The position numbers were made by a program, and so were the translations under genes. A stretch of DNA of 32,314 nucleotides, from NCBI GenBank assembly GCA_002069125.1, contig MVZN01000033.1:1-32314 (forward strand), written 5' to 3'. This stretch comes from Spirochaetes bacterium ADurb.BinA120 (lineage in GTDB: Bacteria; Spirochaetota; UBA4802; UBA5368). Positions 13,802 to 23,787 of the stretch are shown here, in pieces. The notes below the pieces were generated by a model. That model saw only the letters and a list, made by a program, of their open reading frames with translations. It was not told the origin of the DNA and made no database searches. Within the stretch, counting starts at the first letter, position 1. Each line of letters begins with the position of its first letter.

Positions 13802-15739
13802 ATGACCTTTTCAAGATTGCCCAGGACCGTTAGCATCATTACGCTGATCCTCACGTGCGGAGCCCTGGGGGGCCCACGCCTTTTTTCGCAGTCCGTCGAG
13901 GATGGCGCGGCCGAGGCTGTCCGCAAACCCGTCGTCGAGACCCCGCTGAAAGCCGGCACCGAAAACCCGGTCACCCCGGAGGAAAAGGCATCCGAAACGC
14001 CGGCCAACCCCCCACTGGACAGGCAGGACGGGCCCCGGAAAGCCCCCAAAATCGACAGGACCGAAAAATATTTTACGCTCAACTTCAAGGACGTCGAGCT
14101 TGCCGAATTCCTCAATATAATGAGCCAGCTCATTAAAAAGAACATCATGGTCGACGAAAAGGTGCGCGGCAAGATCACTATAAGCTCGGCAAAGCGCATA
14201 CCCGTCGCTCAGGCCTTCGACATACTCAAGTCCATCCTCGAGATCAAGGGATTCGCCGTAATCGAGACCGAGAACTTAATCAAGGTCGTCCCTATAAAGG
14301 ACGCCATCAAGAAAAATGTCGAAATAATCGTGGACAAAGACGGCGCCGCGGCGATTCCGGCCGAGGACCGTACCATCACTTATCTCCTTCAGGTGGATTA
14401 CGCCGACGCCAACGAGATCGCCAACGTGCTGCGCCAGCTCAAATCCAACGATACCGACCTCGTGGTATATCCTCCGCTGAACACAATTATACTCAGCGGA
14501 AACGCCAAGGAGATCGGCGGCCTCACCCGGATCAGCCGCTCCCTGGACAGGAAGATAGAGGAGATCAAGGATGACAGGGCGCGCAAAGGGAACATTCACG
14601 TCATTCATCTCGAAAACGCGGACGCCGAGAAGCTCGCCGCCGTTCTGTCGCGCATTCCATTTTCCGAAACGGCCAAAATCGACACGTCCCCGATAACGCC
14701 CGCCGCCGGAACGACACCGCCACAGCAGGCCCCGGCCGTGCGGCGCTCGGACCGCACCGCCCGAGTCACCCAGACACAGCAGACGGCGCCGCCGTCCGCA
14801 TCGACCCAGAAATTGTCCATCATAGCCAACAAGGAGACCAATTCGCTCATCATCTCGGCTACGCCCCAGGAGTTCGCCGAGATAGAGCGTATCGTAAACG
14901 AGCTGGACACCGTCCGCGAACAGGTTTACATCGAAACCCTGATCGTCGAGGTGAACGCCCAGGATGGATGGTCGCTCGGAATCGACTGGATGATGGGGGA
15001 CCAGAGCGGAAAGCATATATACGGCGGTTCCTCGATAATGGGCGCCCCGCCAAGCTATACGCCTCCGAGCGGCCTTGGCGGCAAGACCCTCGCGGTGCCT
15101 GCCGCCACCGGCTTCCAGCTCGGCTATCTCGCCGACAGGAGCATACTCGGCTATATCCTTCTCAACGCCACCGGGATCGACAATAAGTACAACATCCTCT
15201 CCACGCCCCAGATCCTTACCCTGGACAACCAGGAGGCGGAAATCAACGTGGGGGAGGAAATCCCGGTCCCGACGAACAACCGGATAAGCGACACCGGCGT
15301 GCAGTTCTACACCTACGAGTATAAAACCGTGGGCGTGAAGCTTAAGATCACACCTCATATAACGCAGAAGAACCGCATCACCCTCGATCTCTACCAGGAG
15401 GTCAATTCCGTCACAGGCACCACGACGGTCTCCCCCACCGGCACCGTCATCCCGCCCGAGCTCGGAAAGCGCGACATTAAGACCAAGATAACCGTCCACG
15501 ACGGAAAAACGATCGTTGTGGGCGGGCTAATCCGCAATAATTCGAACGTCGAGGAGACCAAGGTGCCCATACTCGGCGACATCCCGCTTTTGGGCTGGTT
15601 CTTCAAACGCAAGACCGTTCAGAACACGAAGACCAACCTTCTGGTTTTCATAACCCCGCACGTGGTGACCAGGCCCGACCGCGCCGAGGCCCTGACCGAC
15701 CAGAAGCGCGAGGCCCAGCGCCGGGTAAGAGGAAGATAG
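13802..15739 (+). CDS. gspD: Type II secretion secretin GspD
   Basis: The outer-membrane channel subunit, 645 residues. A signal peptide (about 1-30, ending LFSQS) is followed by a Pro-rich linker and the N0 domain (FTLNFKDVELAEFLNIMSQL). Then come N1 (YLLQVDYADANEIANVLRQL), N2/N3 segments with a Pro/Gln/Thr-rich insertion near 290-340, and the secretin domain. Secretin signatures include YIETLIVEVNAQDGWSLGID, the NVGEEIPVP gate region, VGVKLKITPHI and VPILGDIPLLGWFFK. The length is ordinary. AAAGGGG precedes the ATG. No pilotin gene is recognisable next to it, so targeting to the outer membrane is unexplained. Confidence 0.95.
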   Translation: MTFSRLPRTVSIITLILTCGALGGPRLFSQSVEDGAAEAVRKPVVETPLKAGTENPVTPEEKASETPANPPLDRQDGPRKAPKIDRTEKYFTLNFKDVELAEFLNIMSQLIKKNIMVDEKVRGKITISSAKRIPVAQAFDILKSILEIKGFAVIETENLIKVVPIKDAIKKNVEIIVDKDGAAAIPAEDRTITYLLQVDYADANEIANVLRQLKSNDTDLVVYPPLNTIILSGNAKEIGGLTRISRSLDRKIEEIKDDRARKGNIHVIHLENADAEKLAAVLSRIPFSETAKIDTSPITPAAGTTPPQQAPAVRRSDRTARVTQTQQTAPPSASTQKLSIIANKETNSLIISATPQEFAEIERIVNELDTVREQVYIETLIVEVNAQDGWSLGIDWMMGDQSGKHIYGGSSIMGAPPSYTPPSGLGGKTLAVPAATGFQLGYLADRSILGYILLNATGIDNKYNILSTPQILTLDNQEAEINVGEEIPVPTNNRISDTGVQFYTYEYKTVGVKLKITPHITQKNRITLDLYQEVNSVTGTTTVSPTGTVIPPELGKRDIKTKITVHDGKTIVVGGLIRNNSNVEETKVPILGDIPLLGWFFKRKTVQNTKTNLLVFITPHVVTRPDRAEALTDQKREAQRRVRGR

Positions 15740-15741
15740 GC

Positions 15742-17448
15742 ATGGCCCTGCGAGGCAGGAAAACAAAACCGCTCGGAGCCCTGCTCGTCGACCGAAAGGT
15801 CCTCACGGCGGAACAGCTCCAGGAGGCGCTCATCCTACAAAAAACGACGCCGCTTCGCCTGGGGCAGCTTCTAATAAAAAAGGGCCTTGCGACCGAGGAT
15901 GAGGTCCTCGAGGCGCTTGCGGAACAATCCGGCGTTCCCTATCAGAAGAGCATCGCCTTCGACGACCCCGACGATATCTTTTCCCGGGTTCCCACCTATT
16001 TTTTAAAAAAGAACAAGGTGGCGCCCTTCAGGGCGGGCGGCTCGGTTATCTATGTGGCAGCCGCCGATGTGCTCAACATCCACCCCTTCGACGATCTAAA
16101 AATGCTTTACCCCGACCACGACATCGAGGCCGTACTCGCGCCCGAGGCGGAGATATCCAGGATCATCAACAGTCATTACGACATCATGCGCGCAGACTCC
16201 GCCGGGGAAGTGATCGAGGGACTCGCCGGCTCCGATTTCGAGATTTTAAGCTCGCCCGTCCTCGAGACCGAGGACATACTCGACATGGCGAACGAGGCGC
16301 CCATTATCCGCCTCGTCAACACCATGATAACCCAGGCCGTTCAGGACAGGGCGAGCGACATCCATCTGGAGCCCTACGAAAAGGACATGGCGGTCCGCTT
16401 CCGCATTGACGGCATACTGTACCAGATGTTCACCCCGCCCAAGAAGTTCCAGGGCGCCATAATATCGCGCATAAAGATAATGGCGAACCTAAACATCGCC
16501 GAGAACCGCCTTCCTCAGGACGGACGCATCCAGATCAAGATTGGCGGCAAGGACATCGACATACGCGTATCGGTCTTCCCCACCTATTACGGCGAGCGTG
16601 TCGTCATGAGGCTCCTCAACAAGACCGACATGAACTTCGACCTTTCGGCCATGGGCTTCTCCGCGGCCGTACTTAAATCCTTCGAGGCGACCATCCGAAA
16701 GACCTACGGGGTGGTCCTGGTCACCGGCCCGACCGGAAGCGGGAAGAGCACCACCCTATATGGAGTGTTGTCGGGCCTTCGCTCTCCCGAGATCAACATC
16801 CTTACGGTCGAGGACCCCATCGAGTACCAACTGCACGGCGTTGGCCAGATGCAGGTCAAGCCGAAGATCGATCTGACGTTCGCGAACGGCCTGCGCTCCA
16901 TACTCCGTCAGGACCCGGACGTCATAATGATCGGCGAGATACGCGATCTCGAGACCGCCGAGATCGCCGTGCAGGCAGCGCTGACCGGCCACAGGGTGTT
17001 CTCCACCCTGCATACCAACGACGCGGCCAGCGGCGTCACGCGCCTCATCGATATGGGGGTCGAGCCCTTCCTTATCACCTCGTCGGTAAACGCGTTCCTG
17101 GCCCAGCGGCTGGTTCGGACGATCTGCCCGAGCTGCCGGCAGCCCTATCGCCCAACGGCGCAAATGCTCTCGGAGCTCGGCCTTGGCGGGGCAAAGGCCA
17201 AAGGGGCCAGGTTCTTTCACGGCAAAGGCTGCGAAAAGTGCCTGGGTACGGGCTTTATGGGCCGTACCGGTATTTTCGAATTCCTTCCCCTTTCCAACGA
17301 CATCCGCCGGATGATCATAAATCGCGCGGAGGCCTACGAGATCAAGGAACAGGCGATTCGGGAGGGAATGGTGACCCTGCTCGCCGACGGACTCCAGAAG
17401 GCGATGGCCGGCGCCACGACGGTCGAGGAAGTCCTAAGGGTAAGCTGA
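15742..17448 (+). CDS. gspE: Type II secretion ATPase GspE
   Basis: The cytoplasmic hexameric ATPase that drives pseudopilus assembly, 568 residues. The N-terminal MshEN/N1E domain (LGALLVDRKVLTAEQL then LGQLLIKKGLATEDEV) binds GspL in known systems and in some relatives binds c-di-GMP. The ATPase core has Walker A GPTGSGKST (about 329-337), an Asp box, Walker B VIMIGEIRD (about 394-402) and a His box around STLHTNDA. A zinc-binding four-cysteine module is present (CPSC near 465-468, CEKC near 497-500). It follows gspD by two bases with GAGGAAG ahead of the ATG. Confidence 0.96.
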   Translation: MALRGRKTKPLGALLVDRKVLTAEQLQEALILQKTTPLRLGQLLIKKGLATEDEVLEALAEQSGVPYQKSIAFDDPDDIFSRVPTYFLKKNKVAPFRAGGSVIYVAAADVLNIHPFDDLKMLYPDHDIEAVLAPEAEISRIINSHYDIMRADSAGEVIEGLAGSDFEILSSPVLETEDILDMANEAPIIRLVNTMITQAVQDRASDIHLEPYEKDMAVRFRIDGILYQMFTPPKKFQGAIISRIKIMANLNIAENRLPQDGRIQIKIGGKDIDIRVSVFPTYYGERVVMRLLNKTDMNFDLSAMGFSAAVLKSFEATIRKTYGVVLVTGPTGSGKSTTLYGVLSGLRSPEINILTVEDPIEYQLHGVGQMQVKPKIDLTFANGLRSILRQDPDVIMIGEIRDLETAEIAVQAALTGHRVFSTLHTNDAASGVTRLIDMGVEPFLITSSVNAFLAQRLVRTICPSCRQPYRPTAQMLSELGLGGAKAKGARFFHGKGCEKCLGTGFMGRTGIFEFLPLSNDIRRMIINRAEAYEIKEQAIREGMVTLLADGLQKAMAGATTVEEVLRVS

Positions 17449-17449
17449 C

Positions 17450-18700
17450 ATGATCTTCGAGTACCAGGCGCTTAACAGAAAGGGCGACACTGTCGCGGAC
17501 GTGGTGGACGCCCCCAGCGAACAGGCCGCCCGCCAGAAGATCCGCGGTATGGGGCTCTATCTCGTAAAGCTCGAGGAGCACGGAGGGAAGCCCTCGGCGG
17601 CCTCGTCCGCGTCGAGGAGCGGAATCCGAAGGGCATACGAGGGACTGAGGTATTATCTGGACCTCAAGTTCAGCTCCAGACAGGTGGGCATATTCTCGCG
17701 CCAGCTATCCGTGCTTCTGGGCGCGGGGATGCCGCTTCTGGTGGCGATCAACGACATCATCGACCAGGTCGACAACAGAAACTTCAAGAGCATCGTAGTC
17801 GATATAAAGGAGAAGCTCGAGGAGGGATCGTCCTTTTCGGCCTGCCTGGAGCGGCATCCGATCGTTTTCACCGAGATGTACATCAACATGGTGCGAGTCG
17901 GAGAGAGCCTCGGTTCGCTCGACCAGGTGATAGAGCGGCTCGCCGAGCTCGAGGAGAAGAAGAACATACTCAAGGGCAAGATCCAGGCGGCGCTGTGGTA
18001 TCCCGCATTTCTGATATTTTTCGCCATTCTGGTCGTCCTCTTCATCATGATAAACATCATTCCCTCCCTCACGCGGATGTTCCTGGAGCTCGGCAAGGAC
18101 CTCCCCCTGCCCACCAGGGTGGTGATGGGATTCAGCGATTTCCTGGCGAGCTTCTGGCCCCTCCTTCTGGCTGTACTGGCGGCAGGCGCGCTCTTCGTCA
18201 GAAAGTACGTTAAAACACCCGAGGGAAGGCGCAAGGCCGACGAACTCAAACTCTCCATACCGCTTGTCGGAAACCTCTACCGTAAGCTCGTGGTGCTGCG
18301 CTTCACCCAGAACCTCGGGGTGCTTCTTTCCAACCGTGTGGACATAATGAAATCATTCGAAATAGTGAAAAAGATAGTGGTAAACTCCGTCATCGAGGAA
18401 AAGATAGACGAGGCGGCCGACCGGATCCGAGAGGGCTCGTCCGTATCCACGGCGCTTGCCAGGGCCGATTTTCTCCCGAGACTCGTCATCGGGATGATCG
18501 CCGCGGGCGAGGCGAGCGACAGGCTGGACGCCATGCTCCAGAATATTGGACGCGTGTACGAAACCGAGCTCGACCTCACGGTGACCAGCCTCACCAGCAT
18601 GATCGAGCCGATAATCATCATAATCATGGGCGTTGTCATAGGGCTTATCGTCATCGCGGTGCTTCTGCCCATTTTCGAGATGAACCTAATATTACAGTGA
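17450..18700 (+). CDS. gspF: Type II secretion inner-membrane platform protein GspF
   Basis: A polytopic inner-membrane protein of 416 residues with the duplicated GspF/PilC cytoplasmic helical domain. Three membrane segments are visible near 183-205, 235-250 and 384-411. [19 protein letters not shown] in the first repeat and [19 protein letters not shown] in the second are the family motifs. It transmits the motion of GspE to the pseudopilus. The start codon lies one base after the gspE stop, so translation is probably coupled. Confidence 0.95.
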   Translation: MIFEYQALNRKGDTVADVVDAPSEQAARQKIRGMGLYLVKLEEHGGKPSAASSASRSGIRRAYEGLRYYLDLKFSSRQVGIFSRQLSVLLGAGMPLLVAINDIIDQVDNRNFKSIVVDIKEKLEEGSSFSACLERHPIVFTEMYINMVRVGESLGSLDQVIERLAELEEKKNILKGKIQAALWYPAFLIFFAILVVLFIMINIIPSLTRMFLELGKDLPLPTRVVMGFSDFLASFWPLLLAVLAAGALFVRKYVKTPEGRRKADELKLSIPLVGNLYRKLVVLRFTQNLGVLLSNRVDIMKSFEIVKKIVVNSVIEEKIDEAADRIREGSSVSTALARADFLPRLVIGMIAAGEASDRLDAMLQNIGRVYETELDLTVTSLTSMIEPIIIIIMGVVIGLIVIAVLLPIFEMNLILQ

Positions 18701-18707
18701 GGGAGAC

Positions 18708-19187
18708 ATGAAACGGATTCTAAGAGCAATCGCACAGCGCGCGGCAGCCGCCACTACCGGATTGAGGGGAAACGCGGGCTTCACGCTAATCGAGCTCATG
18801 ATCGTAATCGCCATCATAGGCATTCTATCGATCATCGTGGTGCCGCGCTTCATGGATATTCCGCAGAAGGCCCGCGTTGAGGCGACCAAACAGCAGATCG
18901 CGGCCTTCGGCCTTGCGCTCGATCGTTACAACCTCGACAACGGCATATACCCGACCACCGAACAGGGACTGGCCGCGCTTATAGAACGGCCCTCCTCCGA
19001 GCCCGCCCCGATGAACTACAACGAGGGGGGATATCTCAAGAAGAAGGAGCTTCCCAAGGACCCGTGGGGACGCGATTACATATACCGCTCGCCGGGCGAT
19101 CACGGCAACGATTACGAGATCATGAGCCTCGGCGCCGACGGCAGGGACGGCGGCGAGGGCGTGAACGCGGACATAAAAAGCTGGTAA
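18708..19187 (+). CDS. gspG: Major pseudopilin GspG
   Basis: A 159-residue prepilin with a long basic leader and cleavage expected after Gly24 (G|FTLIE, with the conserved Glu at +5). The hydrophobic helix [17 protein letters not shown] follows. The body has the GspG layout, including [15 protein letters not shown] and [13 protein letters not shown], and the calcium-site region near the C-terminus ([19 protein letters not shown]). It polymerises into the pseudopilus that pushes cargo through the secretin. GAGGGAG precedes the ATG. No prepilin peptidase gene is in the window, so processing must be encoded elsewhere. Confidence 0.95.
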   Translation: MKRILRAIAQRAAAATTGLRGNAGFTLIELMIVIAIIGILSIIVVPRFMDIPQKARVEATKQQIAAFGLALDRYNLDNGIYPTTEQGLAALIERPSSEPAPMNYNEGGYLKKKELPKDPWGRDYIYRSPGDHGNDYEIMSLGADGRDGGEGVNADIKSW

Positions 19188-19204
19188 GCCCCGCACTCCC
19201 TGCA

Positions 19205-19777
19205 GTGTATACGGCCGGAAGGGCTCATAACCTTAAGGGGCGGGGCGGCTTTACCCTCCTCGAGCTCATCGTGGTGATCGCCATAATCTCGATCATGGCG
19301 ATGCTCATCGTGCCGCGCATTCCGCGCTTTGCGGGCACGGACCGGGGCAGCTTCATCATCCTGACAGGCATAGTCGCCCGCTGCTTCGACGACGCCTATC
19401 TCAAGGGGAACACCAACTACCTCATCGTCCACCTTTACGATCGAGGAACCGAATCCGGGGAATACGATGAAAAGATTTTCAGCCGCGGAAACGGCCTCTC
19501 GGTGGTGACCATGGACCGGCAGGGCAGGTTTTCCGATTCGCGCGATAGGCTGCTCGCCTACCATCGCTTTCCGGACTCGTTTAAAATTGAAGAGGTCATC
19601 GTCCCCGGAGCGGACCCCATAAGGGAGGGAAACGTGTTCATTCCTTTTCACCCCTCGGGTTCCTCCGCGAACGCGATCCTTCATATTCTTACCGGCGGAA
19701 GGGATCGATGGTCCGTGCGCATCAGCCGCTTAAAAAAAGAGGCCAGGATAACGCATGAATACGACGTATTCGAATGA
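19205..19777 (+). CDS. gspH: Minor pseudopilin GspH
   Basis: A prepilin of 191 residues from GTG 19205. The frame is open further upstream into gspG, but those codons are an out-of-frame reading of gspG. The leader ends GRGG|FTLLE (cleavage after Gly15, Glu at +5), followed by the helix LIVVIAIISIMAMLIVP. The rest has a GspH-like beta-rich pattern but weak identity to well-known members, so assignment rests on order between gspG and gspI. The start has no clear ribosome-binding site. The 3' end overlaps gspI by 23 bases. Confidence 0.82.
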   Translation: MYTAGRAHNLKGRGGFTLLELIVVIAIISIMAMLIVPRIPRFAGTDRGSFIILTGIVARCFDDAYLKGNTNYLIVHLYDRGTESGEYDEKIFSRGNGLSVVTMDRQGRFSDSRDRLLAYHRFPDSFKIEEVIVPGADPIREGNVFIPFHPSGSSANAILHILTGGRDRWSVRISRLKKEARITHEYDVFE

Positions 19778-20150
19778 GGGCCGCGGCGGGTTTGCGCTCG
19801 TCGAGATTCTCATCGCAATCGCCATACTCTCCATCGCCATGCTCGCAATCATATCCGGCGTGTCCTCCGGCATAGCCGCCATATCCGGAAACAGGAACAT
19901 GACCCGGGCCATGCTGATAGCGAAGAGCAGGCTGAGCCTTTATTACGTGTACCGCATGCGCGAGCCGGACGCGCAGGAGGAGGCTGTAAAGGAGTATCCC
20001 GGATTCAGCTACAGCAGGAAAACTACGAAGTTCGAGCACGAGCTCTTCGGGCCGGTAAACGCACGGCGGGTCGAGATAACCGTGCACTGGACGGAGAGGG
20101 GGCGCAAACGCAACTACACCCTAAGCTACGTGTATCCGGAGAGGATGTGA
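19755..20150 (+). CDS. gspI: Minor pseudopilin GspI
   Basis: A 131-residue prepilin with a short leader (NEGRGG|FALVE, cleavage after Gly12, Glu at +5) and a hydrophobic helix ILIAIAILSIAMLAIISG. The small C-terminal domain includes VNARRVEITVHWTERGRKRNYTLS, matching the GspI end where strands close the domain. In known systems GspI nucleates the tip complex with J and K. It overlaps gspH upstream and gspJ downstream. Confidence 0.87.
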   Translation: MNTTYSNEGRGGFALVEILIAIAILSIAMLAIISGVSSGIAAISGNRNMTRAMLIAKSRLSLYYVYRMREPDAQEEAVKEYPGFSYSRKTTKFEHELFGPVNARRVEITVHWTERGRKRNYTLSYVYPERM

Positions 20151-20851
20151 AGCGCGGAACCGCCCGTATAATGGCCCAAAACCTTCGCTCCGTCATTGCG
20201 CGCTTGGCGCGGGACCGGGCGGGCTTCTCCCTGCTCGAGGTGATCGTCGCCACTGCGGTCTCCTCGGTCATACTCCTCATGGTGTATTCGGCCCACCGTT
20301 CCATCATGACCTCCGTGTTCGACCTCACCGGAATCGCCGAGTTCCACGAGAACATTACCCTCGCCATCCGGCGCATGGACAGGGACATATCCTACGCGTA
20401 CGCCCAGAAATTCAACGAGCACGTCTGTTTCATCGGCGAGAATCGTTCGGGCCAGACCTCCGACGGGCGCATCGATTTTATCACCACCGACTTCCAGAGC
20501 GAATCCATCTCCCTTACCCCGAAGAGGCAAAACCCGTCCAGCGACATCTACGAGGTTGGATACCACCTGCGCCCCGACCGCGAGGTCCCCGGGCTCCATC
20601 AACTAATGCGGCGAAGCGACCTTCATTACGACGACAACCCTCTCGAAGGGGGCGATGAAGACGTACTGCTCGACAACGTCGTGGATTGCAGATTCGAGTT
20701 CTGGCTGAGGAACGACTGGGTGGACAAATGGGACTCGCGCGAGGCAAAAATACACCCGCAGGCGGTGAGGACCACGCTTCGCGTAAAGAATTACCGCGGA
20801 GTCGTTGAAGATTTCGTGTTCATATCCTACGTAAACCCGGTGAACGAATGA
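20147..20851 (+). CDS. gspJ: Minor pseudopilin GspJ
   Basis: A 234-residue prepilin starting at GTG 20147 inside the gspI stop (GTGA overlap), with GGAGAGG just ahead. The leader of 26 residues ends DRAG|FSLLE with Glu at +5. The helix is VIVATAVSSVILLMVYSA. The large beta-rich globular domain, including NITLAIRRMDRDISYAYA, is typical of GspJ. An in-frame ATG at 20171 is an alternative start. The gene overlaps gspK by four bases. Confidence 0.88.
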   Translation: MKRGTARIMAQNLRSVIARLARDRAGFSLLEVIVATAVSSVILLMVYSAHRSIMTSVFDLTGIAEFHENITLAIRRMDRDISYAYAQKFNEHVCFIGENRSGQTSDGRIDFITTDFQSESISLTPKRQNPSSDIYEVGYHLRPDREVPGLHQLMRRSDLHYDDNPLEGGDEDVLLDNVVDCRFEFWLRNDWVDKWDSREAKIHPQAVRTTLRVKNYRGVVEDFVFISYVNPVNE

Positions 20852-22074
20852 GCCCCCGTAAGCTTTTCCATGCCCTTTCGAAGGCCGCCGTTCGCGACTA
20901 CCGCAGGCGCGAAAAGGAGCTCCTCGAAAAGGGGCTTTTGGGCGCCTTTGCGGGTTCGTCGGGTTATATCCTGGTCATAGTGCTCCTCGTAATTTCGCTC
21001 CTGGTGGCCATTTCGAGCGAATTCATAATCACGGCCCAGACAAACGTGCGGTATATCGGCAAATTCAGCGAGTCCCTGCGCGCCCGCACCATCGCGCGAG
21101 CGGGCGTAAACCTTGCGGTCGCGCTCCTCGAGGCCGACAAAAAGGGGGCCGCCTCCGGCCTTCTTTCCGGGGTTTCGACAAACACGAACGTTGACTCGTA
21201 TCAGGACATCTGGGCCATAGACCTGCCGCCACTGCCGATCGAGGGCGGACATCTGAAGATATCCATAGCCGACGAGAATTCCAAAATCAACATCAACGCG
21301 CTCGCGAATGAGGTGGTGGACAAATCCCCCTATTACACGGTGGCGCAACGTTTCTTTCTCAATATGGGGCTTTCCATGGACCTCGCCGATACGCTTATCG
21401 ACTGGGTGGATATCGACGACAGCCGCTTTCCCTATGGGGCCGAATCCTCCGACTATTATCTGGCGCAGAGGCGGCCTTACAGGGCCAAGAACGCCGCCAT
21501 GGACAGCATCCAAGAGATGCTTATGATAAAGGGCTTTACGCCGGAGATTTACTACGGCCTGGGCGGAGGCAACCACGGCAGGGAAAGCGGAATTGTGGAG
21601 GACAATCGCGGGGCGCGAGTGGTAAACCCCGACGCCGTGTCCGGGCCTGGCTCCGGACGGGCGCTGGACTCGCGTCGAACCGACCCCGCCGAGAGCTCGG
21701 CTCCAATCGGACGCGAGCGCAGCCGCAGGCTCGGCGAGTATTTCCGCGTAACGGGCGAACGGAGCGACTATCTAAGCGAGATGAACAAGATCAACATAAA
21801 CACCGCATCCTACCGTGTCTTATCGGCGTTGACAGACGAAATGACTGATGATAGGGTTACCGAGCTCATTCGCCGGCGCCGTTCCAGGCCTTTCGAATCC
21901 ATCGACGAGGTCGCGGACATCGTAACCGACGAAACCGTCAGGCGGAACCTGCTCACCGTGCGATCTTTCATTTTCCGTCTCGCGGTAACGGGCCGCGTCA
22001 ATAAAACCGAAGTGACGATGATCGCCCTGTACAACAGGCAGAACAGGGTATTCTATTACATGAGCGAGCAATGA
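20848..22074 (+). CDS. gspK: Minor pseudopilin GspK (tip protein)
   Basis: A 408-residue tip pseudopilin, overlapping gspJ by ATGA. The basic leader is long (about 39 residues), ending SSG|YILVI. The hydrophobic helix is YILVIVLLVISLLVAISSEF and lacks the Glu at +5, which is usual for GspK. The large domain carries the family features SKININALANEV, DTLIDWVDIDDSRFPYGAE and the later KININTASYRVLSALTDEM, which lies in a helix-hairpin-helix-like segment. A 78-base gap without an evident promoter follows before gspL. Confidence 0.93.
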   Translation: MSPRKLFHALSKAAVRDYRRREKELLEKGLLGAFAGSSGYILVIVLLVISLLVAISSEFIITAQTNVRYIGKFSESLRARTIARAGVNLAVALLEADKKGAASGLLSGVSTNTNVDSYQDIWAIDLPPLPIEGGHLKISIADENSKININALANEVVDKSPYYTVAQRFFLNMGLSMDLADTLIDWVDIDDSRFPYGAESSDYYLAQRRPYRAKNAAMDSIQEMLMIKGFTPEIYYGLGGGNHGRESGIVEDNRGARVVNPDAVSGPGSGRALDSRRTDPAESSAPIGRERSRRLGEYFRVTGERSDYLSEMNKININTASYRVLSALTDEMTDDRVTELIRRRRSRPFESIDEVADIVTDETVRRNLLTVRSFIFRLAVTGRVNKTEVTMIALYNRQNRVFYYMSEQ

Positions 22075-22152
22075 ACATTTATTCCTTGACATCCGCCGCG
22101 AACCGTTCATCCAACAATAATTCCCCTAACTCCGGGAAGCGGAGGTCTTGAC

Positions 22153-23784
22153 GTGTTCGAAAACATCACCGCGCTTGACATCGGTTCGTCTTCGGTCCGC
22201 ATGCTTACCGCCAGGACTGGACTGCGGAACTTTCAGGTGACCGGGCTATCCATAGAGGACGTAATCCCCGAGGAAGGCGATTCCCCGACAGAGGCCGTGC
22301 GTCGCGCCATCGAGCGTCTCCTGGCCGACAGCGATCCTGGAAACCGTACGATACTGTGCAATCTCCCCATGGAGAGGGCCATAGTGCGCAATATCGCCTT
22401 CCCGTTCAGCGATGTGGAAAAGATATCCGCGGCCATCCCCTACGAGGCGGAGGAGAATTTACCATTCAGCATCGACGAACTAATAATGGACTTCCAGGCG
22501 CTCAAAAGTCCCCGCACCGAGGAGGCCCGCATTATGCTTGCGGCCACGCCCATAGAGGCCGTCCGCGAGCACGTGACCATACTTGCGGACTCGGGCCTGC
22601 GCCCCATAAGGATGGGGCTGGAGGCGAACGCGCTCTTCGAATGCTACCGGTATTTCAACCGCATACCCGGGGAGAACATCATTCAGGTGGACATAGGACA
22701 CGAAAAGACCGTGCTAAACGTGGTCGGCGAAGGGGAGCTTCTCTATACGCGCTGTATTTCGCTAGGCCTTGGGACCGTGCACCGGGAAATCGCGTCCATA
22801 AACCATACCGGCATGCGCGAGGCGAGGCTCCTGTTCGAATCGCTTAACCTGGACCTTACATCCATCGAAAACAATTACCAGCGCGATTTCCATAAAACAT
22901 TGGGCTTGACCAGACCGCGCCTTAAAAAAATATATGATCGCACCGTGTCGCTCGTTGAGGAGCTGGTGGAACAGATCCTTCTCACGCTGCGGGCATTTAC
23001 GGTGGAATACGGCGCGTTGGAATTCGGCCGCATCCTCATCTCGGGAGGCGGCGCCAACCTCGCCGGGATCGGCCACCTGCTGTCGCGAGAGCTGGAGCTT
23101 CCGGTCGCCTCCCTTCCCTTTCTACAGGGTTATCCGGAGCAGGCCATACAGACGCAGTTTCCAATCGTTTTCGGTACAATGCTCTCGTATCTCAACTCGC
23201 GGCGGCAGGCCGTAAATTTCCTAAAGGGCGAATTCGTTCCCGATCTCGCCGGAGGCTCGCGCAGGATATACTATCTCGCCGCCCTTTTTCTCGGGCTCGC
23301 CGGTATTCTGCTCCTTGCCAATCTTGCGGTGTCCTCTTTTCTTGGCTACAGGACCGGGGCCCAGTACCAAAGGGAGATCAACGAGCGATACATGCGGTAT
23401 TTCCACGCGCGGCAACCCGCCGAAGACCCTATCAAGGCGGCGGCCGCCATGCTTAACGAAGAGAAAAAACAACTGGATACGATTGACGCGCTCGTCCAGC
23501 CCGGGGACAGGGTAATCGACCTCATGACCGATATTACGGAAAAATTTCCGGGCGATCCGGATTTCCAGCTCTCCAATATGGTCGTGAACGAGGGTATAGT
23601 CCGAATCGACGGCCAGGTCTCCTCGAGCAGGATCATCGATGATTTTAAAAACAGGCTGCTCGAAACAGGCAAGTTCGGTTCGGTCGATCTAAACACCAAC
23701 ATCAGCAGAAAAAACGAGATCGGTTTCTCGCTCGTAATAAAGCAGTCCGGAAAAAAAACGCCGCCGAAGGAGCGGATGGAGTAA
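22153..23784 (+). CDS. gspL: Type II secretion protein GspL (PilM/PilN-like)
   Basis: A 543-residue inner-membrane protein. The cytoplasmic actin-like domain begins with ALDIGSSSVRML (phosphate-1-type motif) and is PilM-like, longer than in the shorter proteobacterial GspL proteins. A membrane helix (about 372-394, YYLAALFLGLAGILLLANLA) leads to a periplasmic PilN-like ferredoxin fold (VRIDGQVSSSRIIDDFKNRL). It recruits GspE and binds GspM. GTG 22153 is chosen with GGAGG upstream. The single chain corresponds to the separate PilM and PilN of type IV pilus systems. Confidence 0.9.
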   Translation: MFENITALDIGSSSVRMLTARTGLRNFQVTGLSIEDVIPEEGDSPTEAVRRAIERLLADSDPGNRTILCNLPMERAIVRNIAFPFSDVEKISAAIPYEAEENLPFSIDELIMDFQALKSPRTEEARIMLAATPIEAVREHVTILADSGLRPIRMGLEANALFECYRYFNRIPGENIIQVDIGHEKTVLNVVGEGELLYTRCISLGLGTVHREIASINHTGMREARLLFESLNLDLTSIENNYQRDFHKTLGLTRPRLKKIYDRTVSLVEELVEQILLTLRAFTVEYGALEFGRILISGGGANLAGIGHLLSRELELPVASLPFLQGYPEQAIQTQFPIVFGTMLSYLNSRRQAVNFLKGEFVPDLAGGSRRIYYLAALFLGLAGILLLANLAVSSFLGYRTGAQYQREINERYMRYFHARQPAEDPIKAAAAMLNEEKKQLDTIDALVQPGDRVIDLMTDITEKFPGDPDFQLSNMVVNEGIVRIDGQVSSSRIIDDFKNRLLETGKFGSVDLNTNISRKNEIGFSLVIKQSGKKTPPKERME

Positions 23785-23787
23785 AGA

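Noticed and set aside
14276-15499. 407-codon minus-strand frame opposite gspD
   Set aside because: A shadow frame; gspD on the other strand contains all the secretin signatures.
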